This document shows, piece by piece, positions 56,091 through 64,000 of a stretch of DNA of 64,000 bases. The stretch lies in contig NC_091123.1 of assembly GCF_040183065.1 (NCBI RefSeq), positions 9,790,001 to 9,854,000 on the forward strand. The letters are read 5' to 3'. Position numbers and translations under genes: made by a program. The notes beneath the pieces are model-generated. The model saw only the letters and a list, made by a program, of their open reading frames with translations, was not told where the DNA came from and did no database searches. Source of the stretch: Periplaneta americana (lineage: Eukaryota > Arthropoda > Insecta > Blattodea > Blattidae). Numbering within the stretch: the stretch's first letter is position 1; every line of letters begins with the position of its first letter.

Positions 56091-59000
56091 GTTTAGCTCC
56101 TATATACCTAATTTGAATTGTCTGTAAAAATGAATGGTTTAAGATACACAGGGTGTTAAAAAAGCATTAAATACTTTGAAAGGTGGCAATATTCATCAAA
56201 ACAAGGAAAAATGCCTAATAAACATGTGCTTCAAAAATTAAATTTTTTACGAAGCAAGGAGATTTGTTGTGCTTACAGCATCGACTTTCTCTAAAGGAGA
56301 ACCATCGAGCACATCGCTGGATGTGTTGGTGTTGTTCTTGTAAGAGTTGTTCATTTTGTTCTTGCTTGCACTGCCCTTGCCTCGAAGTCCGGATCTCAGG
56401 TTTTGGCCATGTTCACTGTGGAACCCATACCCTGTGAGAACCAGAGACAATGGTACGAAATACGGGATAGATCTCAACAAAACTGGTCATAACATAGGGT
56501 GAGTCACTATGTTATACCAGCAAAGGATAACATTTTTATGTATAAATGAAGCACTGAACCAAATTACAGTATGTTTTAATATACACATTATTTTTAAATG
56601 GATTTTTTCATGAACAAGTTATTCCATTACACTTAGCTGTTTTATGTAAATTTCTACAACATCAGTTATAAAGAGTCTTCCAATAAGAGTGTCACACTTT
56701 TAAAATGAAATTAACTATATAAACAAAAGAAGTTCATTTATTTAATTACTATTATTTTGAAGCACACTTAATGTCATTACATATGGAAGAGAACGTCAGT
56801 TAAATGGTCGCCGCTGCTTCGCTGGGATGCGCGTATACGGGTCTTCCAATTTTCAATAACATTCAAACATTAACCAGACTCAATTTCACGAATAACGCAC
56901 GTGATATTGTTCCTTAGGTCATTAACTGTTTCTGGCTTGTTGGCATAAACCCGTTATTTAACATAACCCCACAGAAAGTAATCCAGTGGCGTTCAATCAC
57001 GTGATCTCGAGTGCTGAAACGAGACGTTTCTGAAATCCACACCTTCCAATTGAGACCAAAAATAATCCCTTATCATAGCCCGGTATCTTACACACTTCAC
57101 GTAATGCACAGAATGGTTGGCGAACGAATGTCTTTTTTAAAATAACAAATTTTAATTATTTCTATGCGTTGTGTAATGGTCTAACATTCCATGATTATTT
57201 GTCAACAACAACTGTAACCATGAGAAAAATAAGATTGCTATAGCTTCATACACACGGCAGCTGTTATAATGTTAAAAGTAGGACACTCTTATTGGAACAC
57301 CCTGTATTTACGTTCTTAAAGTAGGTCAGTATAGACGTTATACAAAAAAAAAAGTCCAACAGATTTGCTGAATCGCCCTGCTGTTTTAAGTACCACACAA
57401 TTTTCACTAAATGGCTGTTATTCCTGGTTGACTGTCTTTTCGAGGGCAGATCTGGGATCGATGCATTTGATGCATGCACTTAGACTCATATTGGACCATT
57501 GGGTGTTCTATAATTTTAGTATGAGAAGATTGCTCCAGTCTCATAGGTGGCTCGGGTAGCATTCGTGAATCCTATGTTGACAGGTGGGCCATCCTGCCTC
57601 AGCTCTCACAGAGAGCTCAGTTCAGTACCCGATAAACACCAGTCCTATATCAGCATCAAAGCCCCAAACCACTCCGAGAAAAACCCTCAGCAAGGTCTGC
57701 TTAGTCCAGCGCCGTGGCGTCGTGGTCTAAAGCATCATGTGTAGGACTCGCGTTATGGAATGCGCGCTGGTTCGAGTCCTCATGGGGAAGGAATTTTTCT
57801 CATGAAATCTCGGCCAGCATATGGATAGCGAAATGCGGTTACGAAAACCAGCTTTTAACGGCTGGGAGGATCATCGTGCTTTACCCCCGTACTGGTAGGA
57901 TGATCGTTCATCTCTGCTGAGGTATGAGGACGTGAAGCCAGCAGTCGGCTGCTCGGTCTTGGTCTTTCATGGACTCTCGCGTCACTGATTAACTTCTGTT
58001 TTTTCCGTCACAAATTGCACAGACCACGGATCAACCGGAGGTCGACCTGGTTGGCGAGTTGGTATAGTGCTGGCCTTCTATGCCCAAGGTTGCGGGTTCG
58101 ATTCCGGGTTGGTCGATGGCATTTAAGTGTGCTTAAATGCGCAGGATCATGTCAGTAGATTTACTGGCATGTAAAAACTCCTGCGGGACAAAATTCCGGC
58201 ACATCCGGCGACGCTGATATAACCTCTGCAGTTGCGAGCGTCGTTAAATAAAACATAACATTCGAACCGGAGCTATCTGGATAGAACACCGGTGCACCAG
58301 CTTAGCCACAGACGGTTGCCTTGACAACTGAATGAAATGAAGCATAATGGGAAAGTATTTATTTGTTACTGTTTATTTAAAACAACAAGAAGTTGTTCAG
58401 AGACGATAACAAGGTCGTCATTGAGGAATAATGGAGTAATAAATATAGGGGAGGCCGAAGTACTTGTAGTAAACTGTAACACCACTTTATTAATAGATAA
58501 TGAGAGAGCAACAGATTCAAAGACAAACCAATTACACGCCTGAAAAACTTTTTCTGCATGAATAGGCCTAATACTGAAAGCGATTATCTATTTGAAAATC
58601 TTTAAATTTTTAAGTTTTATATCATGCTATTATAGCAGGGACAGGAAAGAGCCACTCCCAAAGAGCTTAGCTTCTCCCGCTACAGTTGCTGTTGTACTTA
58701 GGTACTCATGCTGACTGCTCTGTTTACAATACGAGTTTCCCACTCTGCATTATAGTCTCTTTACATTCCCATAACTAGAAGCTAGAAGATCGGACCGTCG
58801 CCGTCGTCCAAAAGTAATCAATCAAAATACACCCAAGTTGAAAACGTAAATAGAAAACTAATTAAGGACCTCAAATATTTAAATAGCAGAGAGGTCCTTA
58901 CCTCCATAGCCCTGCCGATTCCTCCAGTTGCCTCTGTCCTGGTAAGACTGGTCACCGTCATCGTCTTCGTAGCCGTCGCGGTCCTTGTCCTTGCCGCCCC

Positions 59001-62000
59001 GTCTGTTCTGCGTTGATCGAGGACGGTCCCAGTTAGTTGCGTTACTGAGGCACGACGCCGCGACCTCTGAGAACTCGTCCTTGCCTTTGTCCTCATCAGA
59101 GCGACAATTCAGACCCTGCAAAACAGGAGCCCCACGCTGAAGAATGAACTTGCAGCGATTTTCTTATGTCAGTTTTAGTATTATCACAATTTCGTATCCT
59201 AACGACCACATATAGTTAACATAGATTGTGTTAATGCCACATAACAAGACCGACTTTAAGATTCAATTGTAATTAATAATGCACATAAAATGAACTTAAC
59301 AGCGATTTCCTGTTTAAGCATTAGGAGTTCGTATTCTAGTAGTGACATGCAGAGTAATTAGAAGAGGTAAGATCGACAAGCAAGGAGGTGACTTACATTG
59401 TTGTCTAGAGTAAAAAATGTGACGGAAGGTTTATGAAATTCCGACAGTGTGGAAAACCTCGATACATTAAACAGAGAATGGAGCGAGACGGACTTCGTGG
59501 AAAACATGAGGCACGAATTTGTCTTACACTTCTGTTTTCATGGTACTACGACTGACGTCAGAGTTTATAGAAAAATCTTTAATGTCAAAACGTTACAATT
59601 TGTCTCTCCTTGTAGGCAGAGTATAGAAGTTTCACTTCAAACGTAAACAAAACTTTCATGTACCGGTATACATTTCTATAGAACGTGATTTAATAATTTT
59701 TAAGAATTGGATACAAAGTGTTGTTTGATTACTATCTAATATTCATGGGTAGAGATACCTAATTTCCGTAAACCATGAATTCGCGTTAAAAATTTTTTTT
59801 TTCAGCTGATGAAAGTAGACATGTTATGTTTCAAATCCTTCCAGGTCAAAATATCGTAAGTTAAAACTCGCGAAATAACGCTAAATTTTATGTATACGCA
59901 ATTTTTTTTGTTTTTAGCACGAATATATTCGAAATTAGTGTTTTTCAAGATACATTTTCATTTTATTTTCGTACCAAATTTTAATTTAAAGTGCTCAAAA
60001 ATATATTTATTGAAAGTCACATAAATATGTGTATGAATTAAAGGGCTCGGGCGTAAAACATGGTAACTGACATTTTGGTAAAAAAATAATATGTTTAGCG
60101 TATAATATGGTATCATACATTCTGCGTTTAATGCAGTAGTTAGTTTTCCAACATCTCAACACATAACAGAAGTATACAGATCTTACTTTCCTGGTAAAAA
60201 CTTTTGCGTGTATAAATGTTTACCTACCTAATAACTTCAAAACACTAAAACGTTACTTACCATGTTTTACTACCGAACCCCTCAATTAATACAATAAGCT
60301 TTCTTGAAGCCAGAAGGTAGTGATTGGAGTTATTTGGACTGACGATTTTGTTTTAATTAGGTGGTGGAACTTTCTTAAAACTTATGAGTAAAATATGTGT
60401 TTTTCATTAGCATTTTTATGAAAAATGTTTAATTTAATATTCAGACTCTATCTCAAGGCAGAATTTTGAATCTAATATTTAAACCTTATTTCGAGTGACT
60501 TTATTTTTAAATATAAAATAGAAATAGTCTGAATTTTTTGTGGTGCCTATTAATTCATATTATTCACGTACAGAATGGGAGACTGTTACACAACAGATAA
60601 GTGCCGATAGAAAACTGTGAATATTGTTAAAATGTACAGAGATCCTTAAGATTCTCTTGATGATACAGATCTCTCTCTAGTCTTTGTAAGAATATTCAGT
60701 AATGTATTGAGCTACTGCCAGGAAGTCAAAAATAGTAAAGGAAGCTTTTAATAGAAAAAGGAGCATCTTCTGCGGACCTCTGGAAAAAGAACTAAGGAAG
60801 TGCTTTGTATGGAGTGTGGTATTGTATGGGGCAGAAACTGCCTGCTGAAGGATGCACTGTAAGGAATGGTGAATGGGAGAAAATTTGGGGTATAAGATAC
60901 CAGATTATAGACAATTTTAAATTATGTGGATCATATCTGACGACGAAGAAGAAGGCGGAAAAAAGGGAAGATTGGAGAATGCTGGATTTGCAGTGAAAGA
61001 CCTGTCTTTGGACAGAAAACTATGAATGAATGTATTTTGTACAAGAGTTACAAAGTTGTATATGCAATGTATCTTATTTATGTCTTTTGTGCGAAATAAC
61101 TCCGAAGTTATTCAAGTTTTTATACCGAAATGTAACATTTTTATTCACCGTAAAATGAGCCATTATTGGAGGAAATTTTCAAAATGTATTCTCGTAGGCA
61201 TAGGCGGAGAGAGAACCGTTTCCTTGAGGAGGGGGGGGGGGCAAAGCAAAACCATAGAATCCCGATATAACGAGGTTACGGGGGATATCATTTACTTCCT
61301 CCCCCGTTACAGCTTGACCGTCCGATATACTGTAGTATATCGGACTATGATCATTTAATGAAAGTATTTTTGGATTGCATGTTTCTTACAGTGTTACATC
61401 CATATCCACGATGTTTCGGACCGAGTTGTATAGGGCTTCAACTGTAGATCTACTACAAATTATAATAGGGCATAACCATAGGCAGAGTTATGGGAGGGTA
61501 TGTGGGGGCACTGCCCCTCCCAAATTTATCTGAACTCTTTTTTTTCTATTAACATTGCAAAATATTGAATTCAAAAGACTTTTCTTGCTTTTGTTTATGA
61601 ATGGAATATTATTAATTTGTAAATGCTACCATCGTACCATCTTCCTGGAAAATGGCTGTTTTCACAAAAATATCTTTGGACTATGGTTGTTTTATGAAAA
61701 CTACCGAAAATTTCCACTCCTTTGACATGGGACTATGGTGTTTTTTTTTTTCACTAACACCTAATTCAGTAGATGCCCGCTGCAGACTTCTAACACATGA
61801 GTACAGGCTGTTATAAAAGAAACATTGCAGTGCTTCCATTCCTCAAATGAGGTATAGAAACTCTTATACATTCAGAAATTTAAAATAAATATTATAGTCC
61901 AGACACATGATCTGAAGACATTAATTCGTCAATTTAAGCATAGAAACTTAATCATAAACAAACGCAAGAAAAGTCTTTTGCATTCAATATTTTCTAATGT

Positions 62001-62446
62001 TAATAGAAAAAAAAGAGTTGAGACAATTTAGGGGGGGCAGTGTCTCCCCTGCCCCCATAACTCCGCCTATGCTCGTAGGTATGCAATGTGCTTCAGTAGC
62101 TATGTGCAGACCATACCGGGTGTATGTGTTTTTTTTTTAAATAAAAACGTATTCAATTTACTAAAATTATTATGTTTCATGTTCGTCATTCCCGGATAAA
62201 TTAACTCGATTATAAATGTCAACAAATCCCGTTCAATGGTTTGACAGAAATTGCTATATGCAGTAATAGGCTATCCAGATAGATGGATTAGACGTGACTA
62301 AAATCATATTTTGGGCTTTAGCAAGTAAGCAAACGTATTAACTAAAGTGTCCTGCTATTTTGCGTTTGATAATAAATTGTACTCACATTGCTTGTCGAAA
62401 CTAATGCCATCACGGCAACCACCACGCACCAGATTGGACTCCTCAT
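53674..62446 (-). CDS. Atypical odorant-binding protein (Obp59a-like), six exons
   Basis: Small secreted carrier protein by family; a ligand cannot be read from sequence. Joining the complements of 62387-62446, 58902-59115, 56277-56431, 54786-54912, 54647-54714 and 53674-53754 gives 234 residues and stop, with GT-AG sites and matching phases throughout. Residues 1-20 form a signal peptide (MRSPIWCVVVAVMALVSTSN). Six cysteines follow it: C24, C42, C179, C192, C201, C210. The spacing C-x12-C-x8-C fits C4-C5-C6 of insect odorant-binding proteins. Between C42 and C179 lies a polar Asp/Arg/Gly/Asn-rich insert, as in long atypical members. From memory of the family, the FIEES..DCF and C..DW ends suggest Obp59a/GOBP71, which in Drosophila is linked to humidity sensing. 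Family fairly likely; orthology tentative. Confidence 0.75.
53931..54580. mobile_element. Palindromic interspersed element, copy B
   Basis: 650 bp, closely similar to 14424-15065 along its whole length (TTTATGCTCGACCATGCCG at the left, GCATAATGTAC at the right), with the same outer inverted pair and terminal palindrome. It lies in intron 5 of the odorant-binding-like gene, ending 66 bp from exon 5. Confidence 0.78.
54647..54714 (-). CDS. Odorant-binding-like gene exon 5
   Basis: Acceptor GTTGCAG, donor AGG/GTAAGT; phase 1 in, phase 0 out. It encodes NKRDSCEYSKNLALCLEERG, with two cysteines separated by eight residues. Confidence 0.82.
54786..54912 (-). CDS. Odorant-binding-like gene exon 4
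   Basis: Acceptor GCTTCAG, donor TCAG/GTGAGT; phase 0 in, phase 1 out. It encodes KGKVSRVMLKKVRDPQMRDF and IEESVDDCFELLDS, a helix pair with the C4-like cysteine. Confidence 0.82.
55060..55115. repeat. (TA)n microsatellite
   Basis: About 27 TA units followed by CTAG. Confidence 0.97.
55116..56051. mobile_element. Unclassified (TA)n-bounded repeat segment
   Basis: Begins CTAGTGGCTTGTGCAGC after a TA tract and ends near ATTTCCATTACTAG before another TA tract at 56052-56086. A third TA tract (55411-55487) divides it. The word CCGTTCAGCCGTTTTCCCG at about 56009-56027 is of a type common in insect interspersed repeats. Helitron or LINE origin possible; not established. Confidence 0.4.
55411..55487. 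repeat. (TA)n microsatellite
   Basis: About 38 TA units in intron 3 of the odorant-binding-like gene. Confidence 0.97.
56052..56086. repeat. (TA)n microsatellite
   Basis: About 17 TA units, followed directly by GGGTGTTTAG. Confidence 0.95.
56144..56272. mobile_element. Transposon end fragment next to exon 3
   Basis: CAGGGTGTTAAAAAAGC then GGTGGCAATATTCATCAAAA and CAAGGAAAAATGCC, a terminus type I recall from insect DNA transposons. Only one end is present. It runs up to the donor of exon 3 (plus-strand 56271-56276). Confidence 0.45.
56277..56431 (-). CDS. Odorant-binding-like gene exon 3
   Basis: Acceptor TTCTCACAG, donor GCT/GTAAGC; phase 1 in, phase 0 out. Low-complexity polar segment: YGFHSEHGQNLRSGLRGKGS, NNSYKNNTNTSSD. 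No cysteine. Confidence 0.75.
56675..57305 (-). mobile_element. Decayed transposon with DYFLWG transposase tail
   Basis: Inverted ends TTCCAATAAGAGTGTCACAC (left) and ACACTCTTATTGGAACACC (right). Antisense text in the middle reads PLDYFLWGYVK, VYANKPETVNDLRNNIT and NWKTRIRASQRSSGDHLTDV, the C-terminal part of an IS630/Tc1-mariner-type transposase, with stops. Confidence 0.72.
57440..57700. mobile_element. Interspersed repeat shared with 24180-24475
   Basis: Shares GGTAGCATTCGTGAAT and GCCTCAGCTCTCACAGAG-like words with the earlier locus. Non-coding. Confidence 0.45.
57705..58000 (+). mobile_element. tRNA-headed SINE (family S2)
   Basis: A-box-like GCGTCGTGGTCTAAAGC and B box GGTTCGAGTCC (57770-57780), followed by CATGGGGAAGGAATTTTTCT and a body of about 220 bp. 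Confidence 0.7.
58040..58262 (+). mobile_element. tRNA-headed SINE (family S3), full length
   Basis: A box TGGCGAGTTGGTATAGTGC and B box GGTTCGATTCC at about 58096-58106. Body has GGCATGTAAAAACTCCTGC and ends GCGTCGTTAAATAAAACATA. The tail is of a type widely seen in arthropod SINEs. Confidence 0.85.
58902..59115 (-). CDS. Odorant-binding-like gene exon 2
   Basis: Acceptor TTTTGCAG, donor GGAG/GTAAGG; phase 0 in, phase 1 out. It encodes GLNCRSDEDKGKDEFSEVAA, the second cysteine, then a highly charged stretch with DKDRDGYEDDDGDQ and RGNWRNRQGYG. Confidence 0.82.
59116..60037. other. Intron 1 of odorant-binding-like gene, nothing recognised
   Basis: AT-rich, with T/A runs near 59790-59930. 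No exon or repeat supported. Confidence 0.5.
60038..60288. mobile_element. MITE with about 34-bp inverted ends
   Basis: Left TTAAAGGGCTCGGGCGTAAA then ACATGGTAACTGAC; right GTTACTTACCATGTTTTACT then ACCGAACCCCTCAATT. About 250 bp, no coding. Confidence 0.7.
60711..61040 (+). mobile_element. LINE family B 3' end
   Basis: Plus-strand copy matching 2246-2705 (CAGGAAGTCAAAA, AAAAGGAGCATCTTCTG) with an internal deletion. It ends GACCTGTCTTTGGACAGAAA then ACTATGAATGAATG. Confidence 0.78.
61478..62070. mobile_element. Long-TIR MITE, about 130-bp arms
   Basis: Left ATAGGCAGAGTTATGGGAGG, right CCCCCATAACTCCGCCTAT. The arms also share TCTATTAACATT, ATATTGAAT and AAAAGACTTTTCTTGC. An isolated related end (CATAGGCGGAGAGAG) is at 61199-61213. 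No coding. Confidence 0.82.
62387..62446 (-). CDS. Odorant-binding-like gene exon 1 (signal peptide)
   Basis: ATG complement at 62444-62446; encodes the 20-residue signal peptide; donor AAT/GTGAGT; phase 0 out. In the sense direction the bases before ATG are CCCAAA. A TATTAAAA-like motif lies about 35 bp upstream (plus-strand TTTTAATA near 62476). Confidence 0.75.
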
Positions 62447-62867
62447 TTTGGGAGAAAAGTAAGGACGCGGGCTCGGTTTTTAATAGTGGCGTCGCGGTCC
62501 ATCAGTTGCGCGAGGACGTGATGACTGATGACAGCCGGAGACAGTAGACAGTGATGCTTTGGGGTGTGTCGTGCTGACTGATGTTCCATGACCACGAGCT
62601 CTGATCGCTCAGGGAAATTATCATTCCTCTTATTTACTACGCGATTTGAATTGAATTGTCCTATTTCTATTATATATTCCTTCCGGATAAATACAGGGTG
62701 ACTCAAGAAAAACACCGAGTATTTTTAAATAGGGAAATCAACTCTGCCGATGACTTGTTTTGATATTGCGGAACGGTAAAAAGGTGAACTGTAGATCACG
62801 AAACTTCAAGCTATGAAATTATGTGAATTATCTTATTCTTATTATTTCTCCCGGATATACAGGGCAG

Positions 62868-63424
62868 AAGTGAAGTAACCCTGCAGATTTTCAGAGAGAA
62901 TAGCTCATGTTGTATGAAACAAAAAAGTGTAATACCATATTTGTGGGAAGTTCGTAGTTTTCTCAGAAAAAAAGTCCCTCCCCCCGTAAATGCTTAACAA
63001 CCTCTTATTCGGTAACTATTGCGAGTAGGATCGTGAATTTTGCCTTTATCGATAAAAAAAATTAATAAGTAATAATTGAGTATTTCAATAGCGTGGACGG
63101 TTTTCGTGTAAATTTAATATAAAAACCATTAATTTCAAGTCACTGAACGATTCAACCTGATTGCAACGTTGTAGCCAGAGAGCGAGGTGGGAGGTAGTTC
63201 ACCTAGGCAGACAGACCTGAGTTCGTTGACCTCTTACATCTGTATTACGAGAAGAAAGAGCAGTGTGTTAGCGGCGATGTTGCCAGACTGCTAAAACTTC
63301 TAACTTAATTTTATAATTAACTGCGCATTTAATCACAAACCGTAATATAGGGTTTATATTCATTTAAGTGTACCCTATTGTCCCTTTCAGTCTGCAGGAT
63401 CATTTCACTTCCACCCTGAATATA
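62868..63424. mobile_element. TIR element upstream of the odorant-binding-like gene
   Basis: Left ATATACAGGGCAGAAGTGAA then GTAACCCTGCAGA; right TCTGCAGGATCATTTCACTT then CCACCCTGAATATAT. About 557 bp; no coding recognised. Confidence 0.7.
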
Positions 63425-63445
63425 TACCGGGTGTAATTCTTGCTC

Positions 63446-63918
63446 CTTATTTACTTACTTACTTACTCACTTACTTACTTACAAATAGCTTTAAAGGAAC
63501 CCGGAGGTTCATTGCCGCCCTCACATAAGTCTACCATCGGTCCCTATCCTGTGCAAGATTAATCCAATTTCTATCATCATATCCCACCTCCCTCAAATCC
63601 ATTTTAATATTATCCTCCCATCTACGTCTCGGTCCCCAAAGGTATTTTTCCCTCCGGCCTCCCAACTAACACTCTATATGTATTTCTGGATTCGCCCGTA
63701 TGTGCTACATGCCCTGCCCATCTCAAACGTCTGGATTTAATGTTACTAATTATGTCAGATGAAGAACACAATGTGTACAGTTCTGCATTGTGTAACTTTC
63801 TCCATTCTCCTGTAACTTCATTCCTCTTAGCCCCAAATATTTTTCTAAGCACCTTATTCTCAAACTTCCTTAATCTCTATTCCTCTCTCAAGGTGAGAGT
63901 CCAAGTTTCACAACGTAA
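63446..63918 (-). mobile_element. LINE family A 3' end (RTE-like)
   Basis: (TTAC)n at 63450-63482, then antisense MNLRVP end and GRPEGKIPLG; further in, LRKIFGAKRNEVTGEWRKLH and IKSRRLRWAGHVAHTGESRN. Short deletions and frameshifts. Confidence 0.85.
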
Positions 63919-64000
63919 CCCTTGCCCCTATTTTTTTTAAAGTTATGTAGTCCTGCACATTCATGGGCAATGCCGTAAATACAAACCTGTGCTCCTTGAT

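Noticed and set aside
59383-59395. Possible 8-bp microexon in intron 1 of the odorant-binding-like gene (minus-strand CTCTAG, ACAACAAT, GTAAGT)
   Set aside because: Exon 1 and exon 2 already join in phase 0; adding 8 bp would break the frame.

Overview
The window looks like insect nuclear DNA, most likely from a cockroach or close relative (Blattodea). The support is AT-rich non-coding DNA, GC-richer exons in kilobase-scale introns, an insect-type odorant-binding protein gene, mariner and hAT transposons, and many truncated non-LTR retrotransposons whose 3' ends resemble ones I remember from Periplaneta. The host assignment is inference. There are no prokaryotic operons, rRNA, CRISPR arrays or intact viral genomes.

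Layout. (1) From 1645 to 42102 (+) lies the 3' two-thirds of one large cadherin gene. Twenty exons with consistent splice phases give 1461 residues: about eleven extracellular cadherin repeats, a membrane-adjacent domain, one transmembrane helix and a short cytoplasmic tail. The 5' end lies outside the window. (2) From 42103 to about 53670 is intergenic DNA or long 3' UTR holding a complete but decayed hAT transposon, MITEs and SINEs. (3) From 53674 to 62446 (-), convergent with the cadherin, is a complete six-exon gene for a 234-residue secreted protein with an odorant-binding-protein-like cysteine pattern. Its exons are 60 to 214 bp long and easy to miss. (4) The right edge is intergenic repeats.

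The introns are a graveyard of mobile DNA. It includes a mariner with perfect TA target duplications; two hAT-type elements with perfect 8-bp duplications; four groups of 5'-truncated LINEs (RTE-like with TTAC tails, RTE-like with GAAT tails, RNase-H-bearing with CAA tails, and CR1/jockey-like with a 438-codon open RT); tRNA-headed SINEs, some as inverted dimers; and about a dozen foldback/MITE families. Several sit within tens of bases of splice sites. There are also minisatellites of about 29/58, 139 and 240 bp and long TA, TTTC and ATT/ACT tracts.

The two host genes have no evident functional link. I see no convincing new multi-gene system. The most distinctive items are the atypical odorant-binding-like protein, the head-to-head tRNA-SINE foldbacks, and a two-copy palindromic element of about 645 bp.
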